Positions 37,574 through 46,681 of a DNA stretch of 64,000 bases are shown piece after piece. How positions within the stretch are numbered: the first letter of the stretch is position 1; every line of letters starts with the position of its first letter. A program made the position numbers and the translations under genes. The DNA is taken from NCBI GenBank assembly GCA_964470455.1, contig CAYYCX010000008.1, positions 1 through 64,000 of the forward strand. Direction: 5' to 3'. The stretch comes from JAWXBM01 sp964470455 (GTDB taxonomy: Bacteria; Pseudomonadota; Gammaproteobacteria; Xanthomonadales; SZUA-36). The notes under the pieces were generated by a model. It saw only the letters and a program-made list of their open reading frames with translations. It had not been told where the DNA came from and did no database searches.

Positions 37574-37899
37574 AACGGCGCATCATGGACAGCCGCCGAC
37601 CCTTTGTTCGATTATCAGGCCAAGTAATTTCGCAGTCCGTTCTCCGTCACGTACAACGAACCTGATTGCGCAACCACCACAAGACATCCTGGTTTTGCTC
37701 AAGGTGATAGTGTTTCCAATACAGAGCAAGCCGAATTCTTACATCCATCAAGCCAATTTCTGATTGCTTCTAGCCTTATTAAAGGTTACTGATCTCTAAC
37801 TACACGAAAACCATGCACATTTTCCATCTGTTCAAGAGCTACGCTCCGTTTGAATACTGGTACAAATATGGTCGATAATTGGTTACAAAAGGGCTATGA
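37574..37899. other. Gap without a recognised gene
   Basis: This is an AT-richer spacer between the Fic region and the Xre-RES pair. Short frames on both strands show no family pattern. The last 40 bases (tggtcgataattggtt and on) could hold the promoter of the pair. Confidence 0.5.
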
Positions 37900-38349
37900 T
37901 TGGGTTTCACAGGTTTCAAATCACACGCATTTGAGGTAGAAAAAGTGCCCCCATCGCAGGCTGGTTTATTCAGAACGGTCCCTGACTCAGACCCTTTCAG
38001 CTTCTGGTCCAATCACGGCTGTGATTACAAAGGCGTGTCGGAGTTTCTGGATCTGGACCGCAATGAGCTTTCCAAGATTGGTGGAATAAGCAAGGAGTCG
38101 GTTCGCTTCGACGACAAGATTCCGGCTGATCTGCGCGAGCGGCTGGAGCAGATTGCCAATATCATTTCGCTGGTGGCGGAGTATTTTGACGGGGACGTAC
38201 GAAAGACATCGCTTTGGTTCAAAACCCCAAACCCCATGCTGGGTGACATTTCGCCCAGGGATATGATCCGGTTTGGCAAGTACATGCGTTTGAACAAGTT
38301 CATTCAGCACGCTCGGCAGGCAAACTCGGGAAGTGACGAGACCCCGTAA
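37900..38349 (+). CDS. Xre/MbcA/ParS-type antitoxin of a RES toxin
   Basis: This is a protein of up to 149 residues. A helix-turn-helix-like front (YKGVSEFLDLDRNELSKIGGISKESVRFDDKIPADL) is followed by a toxin-binding half (IANIISLVAEYFDGDVRKTSLWFKTPNPMLGDISPRDMIRFGKYMRL), the layout of antitoxins that neutralise RES NAD-degrading toxins. The start is uncertain: TTG at 37900 or GTG at 37945, because the ATG at 37896 is out of frame. The toxin gene overlaps its last codons. Confidence 0.82.
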   Translation: MGFTGFKSHAFEVEKVPPSQAGLFRTVPDSDPFSFWSNHGCDYKGVSEFLDLDRNELSKIGGISKESVRFDDKIPADLRERLEQIANIISLVAEYFDGDVRKTSLWFKTPNPMLGDISPRDMIRFGKYMRLNKFIQHARQANSGSDETP

Positions 38350-38905
38350 GAGCTCAAAGCCGTCAGCAATTGGCGGCCGAACAGGCACAGCCAAAGATTT
38401 ACTTGATCATTTCAGCCAAGACGATTTGCGCACCTGGCAGCGCATGGCAGACAAAGCTGACCAATATTGGGTTGGCCTGTATCACCACCTGGAAGCACTA
38501 CGCCAGCTCAATAGAAGTAAACTGCTTGACGCTTTGCGTTCCACCAAAAGCGTTTCATTGGAGAACGAAACCTGGTATCGGCTTATTGACTACCAGTATT
38601 CCAATAACTGGTTGGTGAATTCCCCTAAAGAATTAAAAGATTCATTGCTTGCATCCAACTGGAGAGCATTCCCGGTGCAATTTGAAATTCCGGCGAACTC
38701 GCAAATCTTTGCCCAACTGCTGATAGCGGTGGGGTACGAGGGCGTTATTTATCCTTCCACAAAAGGCAATGGAAACTGCGCGGCTCTATTCCCGCAAAAT
38801 TTTGCAGGGCCCGGTTCGCACGTCTCTCTGTCAGATCCCGCTCCACAAACACTGAAATATCGGGTATTGGACATGGATACTTTTGACGCCCTGACCGAGT
38901 CCTGA
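38333..38905 (+). CDS. RES-family NAD+-degrading toxin
   Basis: The 190-residue protein starts at GTG 38333 inside the antitoxin gene. RES marks are the Arg in TWYRLID, the mid-region Glu, and Ser in GYEGVIYPSTKGNGNCAALFPQNF. RES toxins cleave NAD+ by phosphorolysis and stop growth. The overlap of 17 bases implies translational coupling with the antitoxin. Confidence 0.82.
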   Translation: MTRPRKSSKPSAIGGRTGTAKDLLDHFSQDDLRTWQRMADKADQYWVGLYHHLEALRQLNRSKLLDALRSTKSVSLENETWYRLIDYQYSNNWLVNSPKELKDSLLASNWRAFPVQFEIPANSQIFAQLLIAVGYEGVIYPSTKGNGNCAALFPQNFAGPGSHVSLSDPAPQTLKYRVLDMDTFDALTES

Positions 38906-38930
38906 AACTATGTAGTGCTAATTCACCATA

Positions 38931-39098
38931 AATAACCTCGTTGCCCGCACCGGGTTCAGCTACCCTAGTGATTCACGCGCCATAGAAGCGCTGCGGGAAC
39001 TGGACATCGTGCGCGAGATCACCGGCTGCAACCGGGACCGGGTATTTGCCTACCGGGCCTATGTGGCGATACTCAATAAAGGGGCTAAGCCGTTGTGA
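38931..39098 (+). pseudogene. C-terminal remnant of a Fic-family gene
   Basis: An open stretch of 55 codons without a start encodes NLVARTGFSYPSDSRAIEAL, then RELDIVREITGCNRDRVFAY and so on to KPL and stop. This is the winged-helix tail of Fic proteins. Its last 72 bases match 37499-37573, so the Xre-RES pair lies between two direct copies of a Fic end. Confidence 0.72.
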
Positions 39099-39198
39099 AA
39101 AGTGCGGGTAAATTACGATTTCTCAAAAAACCAATCACGCTAAATTCTCGGGTTCTTTGTCATTGCGTCAATATTACGATGTAACTACAATGTAGTGC

Positions 39199-39483
39199 AT
39201 GAAGCATCTCGACTTTGAATGGGACGAAGCCAAGAACCTGGCAAACATTCGTAAGCACGGGATTTCGTTCATTGAGGCACAATCGGTGTTTGCCGACGAG
39301 TTCGCCTTGCTGATCGCAGACCCCGACCATTCAGAAGATGAAGATCGATTCTTGCTTCTCGGTTTTAGCGGTAAATTGCGAGTACTTGTCGTTTGCCATT
39401 GCTTTGAAGTGAATGAACGCTTGATACGAATAATTTCCTGCCGTAAAGCAAACCGGAAGGAAACAACCAGATACCGAAGGTGA
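39199..39483 (+). CDS. brnT: BrnT-type ribonuclease toxin
   Basis: The 94-residue protein has the BrnT pattern FEWDEAKNLANIRKHGISF, FADEFALLIADPDHSEDEDR and RLIRIISCRKANRKE. BrnT is a RelE-fold ribonuclease that inhibits translation. The stop overlaps the antitoxin start region. A promoter-like AT-rich stretch with a tacaatgtagt box lies just before the start. Confidence 0.9.
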   Translation: MKHLDFEWDEAKNLANIRKHGISFIEAQSVFADEFALLIADPDHSEDEDRFLLLGFSGKLRVLVVCHCFEVNERLIRIISCRKANRKETTRYRR

Positions 39484-39701
39484 TCGATATGCGTGATAAC
39501 TATGATTTCTCTGATGCCAAGCCGAACCCATATGCACAAGCATTAAAGCGCCAGGTAACCATTCGCCTGGACGAGCCAACTATCGAGTATTTCAAAAAAC
39601 TCTCTGAAGAAGTGGGAGTGCCCTATCAAAGCCTGATCAATCTTTATCTCAGGGAATGTGCGGTTTCCGAGAAAAAGCTTGAATTGAAGTGGGCTTCCTG
39701 A
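39480..39701 (+). CDS. brnA: BrnA-type antitoxin
   Basis: The 73-residue protein has RHH text RQVTIRLDEPTIEYFKKLSE and PYQSLINLYLREC after an N-terminal DNYDFSDAKPNPYAQ that binds BrnT. It starts at GTG 39480 (GTGA overlap) or at ATG 39489, three codons later. It pairs with the BrnT just upstream. Confidence 0.88.
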   Translation: MIDMRDNYDFSDAKPNPYAQALKRQVTIRLDEPTIEYFKKLSEEVGVPYQSLINLYLRECAVSEKKLELKWAS

Positions 39702-39895
39702 GCTCTATCCGCAATCCAACGCTGCCCCGAAACCAACTGAACCCAGCCATTGCGCCCATTCTCACATTTGCCATAACCCCTCCCCAGCCGTAGACTCAAT
39801 TCTATCTAGACCGAAAGGGAACACGGTTTATGCAGGGGGATGATCAAGGGACCACAGCAGGGCCACCTGCTCGCGCAGGCAATTTGTATTCCGTC

Positions 39896-39953
39896 GTCCC
39901 GGCTCCACATTGGTCCGTCATCCCGGCCCCCGAGCCGGGATCCACTTCCCCTG
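39896..39953. repeat. Dispersed hairpin repeat
   Basis: Here 'cgtcgtcccggctcc' is followed by 'cgtcatcccggcccccgagccgggatcca', a member of the family seen throughout the window. It sits just before the Mrr-like gene. The rest of 39702-39975 shows no gene. Confidence 0.75.
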
Positions 39954-39975
39954 CCGCATAAAAAAGCGGCAGAGC

Positions 39976-40752
39976 ATGATGACCCGCCGAACCAGCCTCC
40001 TCGAAGATGTAATGAGCTTGCCCTGGCCGGTGGGCGTAATCGCTGCAGCCATAACATTTGGTATTTTCAAGTTTCTTGAACTCAACCCTCCGAATGGAAT
40101 TTCCGGACAAATCGTAGTTACCTTCACAAGAGTATTCGGTTGGGTAATTCCGGGACTTTTCCTGCTGGGTGCAATCTTTTCATTGCTCACCCAACTCGTC
40201 CGCAGAAAGCGCTTCAAGAACACCAGAAGCATCGCTGATATCCGCAGCCTGTCATGGCGACAGTTCGAATCCTACGTGGGTGAGATGTTCAGGCAGCAAG
40301 GCTACTTCGTGCTGGAAACACCCGAAGGCCCCGACAACGGTGTTGATATGGTGCTGCGCAAGGATGGCGAGAAAACATACGTGCAATGCAAGCATTGGAA
40401 GACCAACCAGGTGGGTGTTGAAAAAGTGCGTGAGCTTCTGGGAAGCATGGCCGCTGGAGGTGCTCAGGCCGGAATCTTCGTTGCAAGTGGCAGTTACACC
40501 CAGGCTGCAAAGGACTTGGCCAGGCAATGCGGTATCCAACTGATTGGCGGTGAAGAACTCGCTGCGTCACTCAAATCCAAAGTGAGCGCGATCGAACCGA
40601 TGGTTGAACCCCTTCAAGCTGATACGGTGACTTGCCCAAAGTGCCAATCGCCCATGGTGAGGCGAATGGCGAAGCAAGGCAGGAACAAAGGCAAAGAATT
40701 CTGGGGGTGCACGAAATACCCAGCTTGCCGGGGCATAATCAATGAAAACTAA
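39976..40752 (+). CDS. Mrr-like restriction endonuclease with membrane helices and zinc finger
   Basis: The 258-residue protein has two membrane helices (WPVGVIAAAITFGIFKFLEL; WVIPGLFLLGAIFSLLT), then a restriction-endonuclease core with WRQFESYVGEMFRQQGY, Asp124 (GVDMVL) and Gln137-x-Lys139 (VQCKHW). A topoisomerase-type zinc ribbon with four Cys (CPKCQSP ... GCTKYPAC) ends the protein. Mrr-like nucleases cut modified or foreign DNA. The gene sits 64 bases before the Type III operon on the same strand and may belong to the same island. Confidence 0.82.
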   Translation: MMTRRTSLLEDVMSLPWPVGVIAAAITFGIFKFLELNPPNGISGQIVVTFTRVFGWVIPGLFLLGAIFSLLTQLVRRKRFKNTRSIADIRSLSWRQFESYVGEMFRQQGYFVLETPEGPDNGVDMVLRKDGEKTYVQCKHWKTNQVGVEKVRELLGSMAAGGAQAGIFVASGSYTQAAKDLARQCGIQLIGGEELAASLKSKVSAIEPMVEPLQADTVTCPKCQSPMVRRMAKQGRNKGKEFWGCTKYPACRGIINEN

Positions 40753-40816
40753 TAATGTGCAACTCGTGATGGGGTTATCCTATCCACAAACACAAACAAC
40801 GAAATCGGCACAGTAA

Positions 40817-43800
40817 ATGTCCAACGAATTCTTTGAAAGGCCAATACTTAACTCGCCCTACGAGTACCCAAGTAGACATTGGGAGTTGGACGATACCGGC
40901 CAGCCCACCCAAGAAATCAAAAATACGCGTCGCCCCGCCGATTTCATCACGCCTATCCCCAAGCCCAAAAAGAGAAAAGGGGGCGCAGCCCAGGCGCAGT
41001 TTGCATTTGATGAAGGCAAAGGCCTCACCACAGAAGATCAACAATACGACCACACAGCGATTATTAACGGTGTTCGCCAACAGGTGGATCAGTGGCGAAT
41101 GCTTCCAAATCCCAATCAGTGGCGGGTAACCCCTGAAACAGCCAGATTGTTGCAGCACTGGCGCAGTCACAAGTTCAGTGACATTCGACCGTTCTTTTGC
41201 CAAGTCGAAGCAGTCGAGACAGCGATTTGGCTAACTGAAGTTGCACCGAATGCTGGAGCAGCGGCCAAAGCATTCCTGGAACACCTTGAGAACGCCAACC
41301 GTGACGCAAATCCCGAGCTATCTCGATTAGCGTTGAAACTAGCCACCGGTGCTGGCAAGACTACGGTCATGGCCATGATCATCGCCTGGCAAACCATCAA
41401 TGCGGTCAAGCACCCCAACAGTAAGCGCTTCACTCGCGGCTTTTTAATTGTTTCCCCCGGCATCACCATTCGCGATCGCCTACGCGTACTCCAACCTCAC
41501 GACCCGGATAGTTACTACGCCAGCCGAGAGTTGGTGCCCAACGACATGCTGCCAGACCTCGAACGGGCCAAAATTGTCATCACTAACTACCATGCGTTCA
41601 AACTGCGCGAGCGCATTGCACTCTCAAAAGGTGGTCGGTCACTTCTTCAGGGTGACGGCCCAGCGTTGAATACCCTGGAAACTGAAGGCCAGATGCTTCA
41701 GCGAGTGATGCCAGATTTGATGGGGCTCAAGAACATCCTGGTCATTAATGACGAAGCGCACCACTGCTATCGCGAAAAACCTAGCGATGATGATGTAAAG
41801 CTGGTAGGTGACGACAGAAAAGAAGCCGAGAAAAACACCGAAGCTGCCCGATTGTGGATTTCTGGATTGGAGATTGTTAATCGTAAGTTGGGTGTTCCAC
41901 GTGTAATCGACCTATCGGCAACCCCATTCTTTCTCAGTGGCTCCGGCTATGCCGAAGGCACACTGTTCCCCTGGACCATGAGTGACTACTCACTCATGGA
42001 TGCCATCGAGTGCGGCATCGTTAAACTCCCCAGAGTTCCCGTGGCTCAAAATATTCCCGGCGACGAAATGCCCATGTTTCGGAATCTGTGGGAACACATT
42101 CGCACCAAAATGCCAAAAAAGGGGAGAGGAAAAGGAACTCAGCTCGATCCATTCGATCTTCCTATCCCGCTTCAAACTGCGTTGGAAGCACTCTACGGTC
42201 ACTACAAGAAAACGTATGACCTATGGCGTGATGCCGGCATGAGAGTGCCGCCGTGCTTCATTATCGTGTGCAATAACACGGCCACTTCCAAATTGGTTTA
42301 CGACTATATCTCCGGCTTCCATCGTGAGAACGAAGATGGGTCCACCACCTTAGAGAATGGTCGGCTGGAGCTATTCCGAAATTTTGATGAGCATGGCAAT
42401 CAGCTCGGAATGCCAAACACACTGTTGATCGACAGTGAACAACTGGAGTCCGGAGAAGCCCTGGACAAAAACTTCCGCTCCATGGCTGAAGACGAGATCG
42501 AGCGATTTCGTCGTGAAATCATCGAGCGCACATGTGATGCACGACAGGCTGAAAACATCACCGATCAAGACCTGCTCCGTGAAGTGATGAACACGGTGGG
42601 CAAAGAGGGTCGTCTGGGTGGGGCGATACGATGCGTCGTTTCAGTATCCATGCTCACTGAAGGGTGGGATGCCAATACCGTCACCCACGTACTAGGTGTT
42701 AGAGCTTTCGGAACGCAGCTGCTTTGTGAGCAAGTCATTGGCCGCGCATTGCGTCGCCAATCTTATGATTTGAACGAAGAAGGCCTCTTTAACGTTGAAT
42801 ATGCCGATGTGCTGGGTATTCCATTTGACTTCGCAGCTAAGCCGGTAGTCAGTCCCCCGCAACCTCCACGCGAGACCATTCATGTCAGGGCCATGCGCCC
42901 CGAGCGTGATCACCTCGAGATTAAATTCCCACGAGTGGCTGGTTATCGGGTGGAACTGCCCGAAGAGCGGCTCACGGCTGAATTCAATGATGATTCCGTT
43001 CTTGAGTTAACGCCTGATCTGGTTGGCCCCACCATCACGCACACTGCCGGCATCATTGGAGAAGGAGTCGATCTCAATTTGGTTCATACGGGTGACATGC
43101 GGCAATCATCCGTGTTGTTTCATCTCACCCAGCGACTGATTTACACCAAGTGGCGGGATCCAGGCGAAGAACCCAAACTCTATTTATTCGGCCAGCTGAA
43201 GCGAATTGCCAAGCAGTGGCTCGATGAGTGTTTGGTTTGCAAAGGCGGCACCTACCCTGCCCAACTCATGTATCAAGCACTGGCGGATATGGCCTGTGAG
43301 CGGATTACCGCAGCCATCACCCGAAAATTGGTGGGCACCAAGCCCATAAAGGCGGTACTGGATTCTTACAACCCCACTGGCTCATCAATTCACGTGAATT
43401 TCAAAACCTCGCGTCCTGACCGCTGGGAAACCGACTCTCGCCGCTGTCATGTGAACTGGGTCATTTTGGATAGCGACTGGGAAGGTGAATTCTGCCGTGT
43501 GGCAGAAGCGCATCAACTCGTTAAGGCCTATGTCAAAAACCACAGCCTGTGGTTGGAAGTGCCCTATCAATATGGCTCTGAAATGCGCACCTACCGCCCT
43601 GACTTTATTGTTCAAGTGGATGATGGGCATGGTGATGAAGATTTGCTAAACCTTGTCGTCGAAATAAAAGGCTATCGGCGCGAAGATGCCAAGGAGAAAA
43701 AGTCCACCATGGAGAATTATTGGGTACCTGGCGTCAATAACCTGGGCGATTATGGCCGCTGGGCTTTTGCCCAGTTTGGCGATATCTATTCCATGGAATC

Positions 43801-43873
43801 CGATTTTGAAGCGAAGGTGCAAGCCGAATTCAATAAGATGATTGCATCAGTATCAACGCAGAAGTCGGCTTGA
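40817..43873 (+). CDS. Type III restriction subunit (helicase-nuclease)
   Basis: The 1018-residue ATP-dependent motor moves on DNA and cuts when two complexes meet. It has Walker A ATGAGKTT (Lys181), DEAH box (312-315), motif III DLSATP and motif VI QVIGRALRR. The C-terminal PD-(D/E)xK nuclease has Asp929 (YRPDFIV) and Glu949-x-Lys951 (VEIKGY). All motifs are intact. It is the first gene of a tightly spaced cluster, with the methyltransferase gene starting 9 bases after its stop. Confidence 0.9.
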   Translation: MSNEFFERPILNSPYEYPSRHWELDDTGQPTQEIKNTRRPADFITPIPKPKKRKGGAAQAQFAFDEGKGLTTEDQQYDHTAIINGVRQQVDQWRMLPNPNQWRVTPETARLLQHWRSHKFSDIRPFFCQVEAVETAIWLTEVAPNAGAAAKAFLEHLENANRDANPELSRLALKLATGAGKTTVMAMIIAWQTINAVKHPNSKRFTRGFLIVSPGITIRDRLRVLQPHDPDSYYASRELVPNDMLPDLERAKIVITNYHAFKLRERIALSKGGRSLLQGDGPALNTLETEGQMLQRVMPDLMGLKNILVINDEAHHCYREKPSDDDVKLVGDDRKEAEKNTEAARLWISGLEIVNRKLGVPRVIDLSATPFFLSGSGYAEGTLFPWTMSDYSLMDAIECGIVKLPRVPVAQNIPGDEMPMFRNLWEHIRTKMPKKGRGKGTQLDPFDLPIPLQTALEALYGHYKKTYDLWRDAGMRVPPCFIIVCNNTATSKLVYDYISGFHRENEDGSTTLENGRLELFRNFDEHGNQLGMPNTLLIDSEQLESGEALDKNFRSMAEDEIERFRREIIERTCDARQAENITDQDLLREVMNTVGKEGRLGGAIRCVVSVSMLTEGWDANTVTHVLGVRAFGTQLLCEQVIGRALRRQSYDLNEEGLFNVEYADVLGIPFDFAAKPVVSPPQPPRETIHVRAMRPERDHLEIKFPRVAGYRVELPEERLTAEFNDDSVLELTPDLVGPTITHTAGIIGEGVDLNLVHTGDMRQSSVLFHLTQRLIYTKWRDPGEEPKLYLFGQLKRIAKQWLDECLVCKGGTYPAQLMYQALADMACERITAAITRKLVGTKPIKAVLDSYNPTGSSIHVNFKTSRPDRWETDSRRCHVNWVILDSDWEGEFCRVAEAHQLVKAYVKNHSLWLEVPYQYGSEMRTYRPDFIVQVDDGHGDEDLLNLVVEIKGYRREDAKEKKSTMENYWVPGVNNLGDYGRWAFAQFGDIYSMESDFEAKVQAEFNKMIASVSTQKSA

Positions 43874-43882
43874 GAGGAAACA

Positions 43883-46681
43883 ATGGCTAAGAAAAAAGCG
43901 ATAAGCAAAAAGACCGTTGCAACTCTAAAGCACGAAGAAGCCACGCGTAGGAACATTCCAACGGCTGAATACCAGTCGGTGATGGCGAAGGAGGAGCTTT
44001 CACCGGTAAGAGTGGCATACGAGCGCCGCAACCGCGACTTGGACCCACAGTTGGTTTGGCGTGGTAAAGACGAACAGGATTGGTCAGACCTGGTTATTCA
44101 CGCACCGCCGCTATACATCCAGGAGAAAGTTCACCCCAAGGTGCTTATTGATGATCTGCTTCGCCGAACAGAGGCAGATAAACAAGAGGATGAGCTACAA
44201 ACTGACCTTTTTGCCGATTTCAACGGTTTGCCCGATGAAGGCTCCAAAACCGAGTTCTACCAGCACGACGCCAACTGGACGAACCGAATGATTCTTGGTG
44301 ACAGCCTGCAGGTGATGGCGTCACTGGCTGAGCGCGAAGGTCTGCGGGGTAAGGTGCAATGCATTTACCTCGATCCACCCTACGGCATCAAATTCAACAG
44401 CAACTTCCAGTGGTCCACCACCAACCGCGACGTGAAGGATGGCAAGTCCGACCACATCACCCGCGAGCCCGAGCAAGTAAAAGCCTTCCGCGACACCTGG
44501 CGCGATGGCATCCACAGCTACCTCACCTATTTGCGAGATCGGCTCACCGTCGCCCGCGATCTCCTCTCCGACTCTGGTTCCATCTTCGTGCAGATCGGCG
44601 ATGAAAATGTTCACCGCGTTCGCGCGGTTATGGATGAAGTGCTCGGGGAGGACAATTTTGTCTCCACGATTGCGTATGCGAAAACGACAGGGTTTTCAGG
44701 CGATACGTTGTCAAACGTGGCCGACTATATCATTTGGTATGCAAAGAAAAGGCCTCTGTTGAAATATCGTAATTTATTGACTGCTAAACAGGCTGGCGAG
44801 GCTGGAGCGACAAAGTATCGGGAAATTTCATCCATTCAGGCTTTAAGGAATTCCGCTCATGAACTGACTCGCCTTGCGACGTCAGCTGATCTGACGTCGC
44901 AAGGCGAGTCAAGTTCTGAGCAGGCATTTCCTTATCATGGAAAGGAATGGGCTCCACCGAAAGGTCTGCACTGGAAGACAACGGTCGATGGTCTGGTTCG
45001 CGCAGTTAAGGCCGAACGTGTAATGCTTGAAGGCTCCACTCCTCGCTACGTTCGCTTGCTAGATGACTTTGCTGCAAACCCGCGTACAAATATTTGGCTC
45101 GATATAGGTGGGGTTCAAAGTCGCTCAGACCCAAAGGTCTACGTCGTTCAAACTGCAACTGAGGCTGTTGCGCGCTGCCTTCTCATGGCCACCGATCCAG
45201 GGGATCTCGTGCTTGACCCGACCTGCGGTTCCGGCACCACCGCCACAGTCGCGGAGCAATGGGGCCGCCGCTGGATCACGATTGACACCTCGCGCGTGGC
45301 ACTAGCACTGGCCCGCGCGCGCATTATGGGCGCGCGTTACCCTTTTTACCTGCTGGCCGATACCCGCGAGGGCCAACTAAAGGAAGCTGAAGTTACTCAC
45401 ACCGCGCCGAGTTCGCAGCCCGTGCAGGGGGACATTCGTCACGGCTTCGTCTATGAACGCGTGCCGCACGTCATGCTCAGTTCTATCGCCAGCAACGCGG
45501 AAATCGATGTCATCTGGGAACAGTGGCAGGCGAAACTGGAGCCATTACGCGAGAAGCTGAACGCCGCGCTGAAGAGGACTTGGCAGGAATGGGAAATTTC
45601 GCGCGAAGCTTCTGACAAGTGGACTGACGCAGCGAAGAAGCTGCACGCTGACTGGTGGGAAGCTCGCATTGACCGCCAGCGGGAAATTGATGCGTCCATC
45701 GCAGCCAAGGCTGAATTCGAATACCTCTACGACAAACCCTACGAGGACAAAAAAACGGTTCGTGTCGCCGGACCATTTACGGTTGAGAGTCTTTCACCTC
45801 ATCGTGTTTTGGGGGTAGATGAGCACGACGAGCTGATCGATGGTGTAGCCGATTCGACCCGTGGTTATGGGGGAGAACAAAGCTTCGTCCATATGATTTT
45901 GGAAAATCTCAAAACCGCTGGAGTTCAGCAAGCACAGAAAGCCAACAAAATCACCTTTAAGTCCTTAACACCATGGCCTGGATATCTCATTTGTGCAGAA
46001 GGCCGGTATGAAGAAAGCAGCAAAAAAGATGGCACCGCTGAAGAAAAAAGAGCCGCTATTTTTGTCGGCCCTGAATTTGGCACAGTTTCACGCCCCGACC
46101 TCGTATCTGCAGCACGTGAAGCTGGCGACGCAGATTTTGATGTATTGATCAGTTGTGCGTTCAATTACGACGCACATTCCGCGGAGTTCGACAAGCTCGG
46201 CCGTATCCCCGTGCTAAAAGCGCGCATGAATGCCGACCTACACATGGCCGATGATCTGAAGAACACCGGAAAGGGCAATCTTTTCGTCGTATTTGGCGAA
46301 CCCGATATCGACATCCTTGACACCAAAGACGGTCAAATCCAGGTCAAGATCAACGGTGTCGACGTATTCCACCCCAACACCGGCGAAGTCCGCAGCGACG
46401 GCGCAGAAGGCATAGCCTGCTGGTTCATCGACACCGACTACAACGAAGAAAGCTTCTTCGTCCGCCAAGCCTACTTCCTCGGCGCGAATGACCCCTACAA
46501 GGCGCTGAAGACGACCCTCAAAGCCGAAATAAATAAAGACGCTTGGGAAACCCTCAACAGCGACACCTCCCGACCCTTCGACAGACCAAAATCAGGCCGC
46601 ATCGCCGTGAAGGTCATAAACCACTTAGGAGACGAAGTCATGAAGGTGTTTAAAGTTGAGCAAGGTGAGGCAGGAAGTTGA
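43883..46681 (+). CDS. Type III DNA methyltransferase (Mod)
   Basis: This is a 932-residue adenine or cytosine N-methyltransferase. Catalytic DPPY (Asp164) precedes the SAM-binding DPTCGSGTT (Asp445), the beta order used by Type III Mod proteins. The roughly 280 residues between them form the likely target-recognition region. A C-terminal extension (about 520-932) is longer than in classical Mod. A perfect 20-bp inverted repeat lies inside the recognition region at 44866-44910. The stop TGA overlaps the TTG start of the RT gene. Confidence 0.88.
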   Translation: MAKKKAISKKTVATLKHEEATRRNIPTAEYQSVMAKEELSPVRVAYERRNRDLDPQLVWRGKDEQDWSDLVIHAPPLYIQEKVHPKVLIDDLLRRTEADKQEDELQTDLFADFNGLPDEGSKTEFYQHDANWTNRMILGDSLQVMASLAEREGLRGKVQCIYLDPPYGIKFNSNFQWSTTNRDVKDGKSDHITREPEQVKAFRDTWRDGIHSYLTYLRDRLTVARDLLSDSGSIFVQIGDENVHRVRAVMDEVLGEDNFVSTIAYAKTTGFSGDTLSNVADYIIWYAKKRPLLKYRNLLTAKQAGEAGATKYREISSIQALRNSAHELTRLATSADLTSQGESSSEQAFPYHGKEWAPPKGLHWKTTVDGLVRAVKAERVMLEGSTPRYVRLLDDFAANPRTNIWLDIGGVQSRSDPKVYVVQTATEAVARCLLMATDPGDLVLDPTCGSGTTATVAEQWGRRWITIDTSRVALALARARIMGARYPFYLLADTREGQLKEAEVTHTAPSSQPVQGDIRHGFVYERVPHVMLSSIASNAEIDVIWEQWQAKLEPLREKLNAALKRTWQEWEISREASDKWTDAAKKLHADWWEARIDRQREIDASIAAKAEFEYLYDKPYEDKKTVRVAGPFTVESLSPHRVLGVDEHDELIDGVADSTRGYGGEQSFVHMILENLKTAGVQQAQKANKITFKSLTPWPGYLICAEGRYEESSKKDGTAEEKRAAIFVGPEFGTVSRPDLVSAAREAGDADFDVLISCAFNYDAHSAEFDKLGRIPVLKARMNADLHMADDLKNTGKGNLFVVFGEPDIDILDTKDGQIQVKINGVDVFHPNTGEVRSDGAEGIACWFIDTDYNEESFFVRQAYFLGANDPYKALKTTLKAEINKDAWETLNSDTSRPFDRPKSGRIAVKVINHLGDEVMKVFKVEQGEAGS
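44866..44910. repeat. Perfect 20-bp inverted repeat inside the methyltransferase gene
   Basis: Arms 44866-44885 and 44891-44910 are fully complementary with a 5-base loop (ctgat). Flanks extend the pairing by about five more bases with one bulge. It encodes LTRLATSADLTSQGES in frame. The arms are GC-rich, so a very stable hairpin would form in the mRNA or as a cruciform. Confidence 0.9.
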
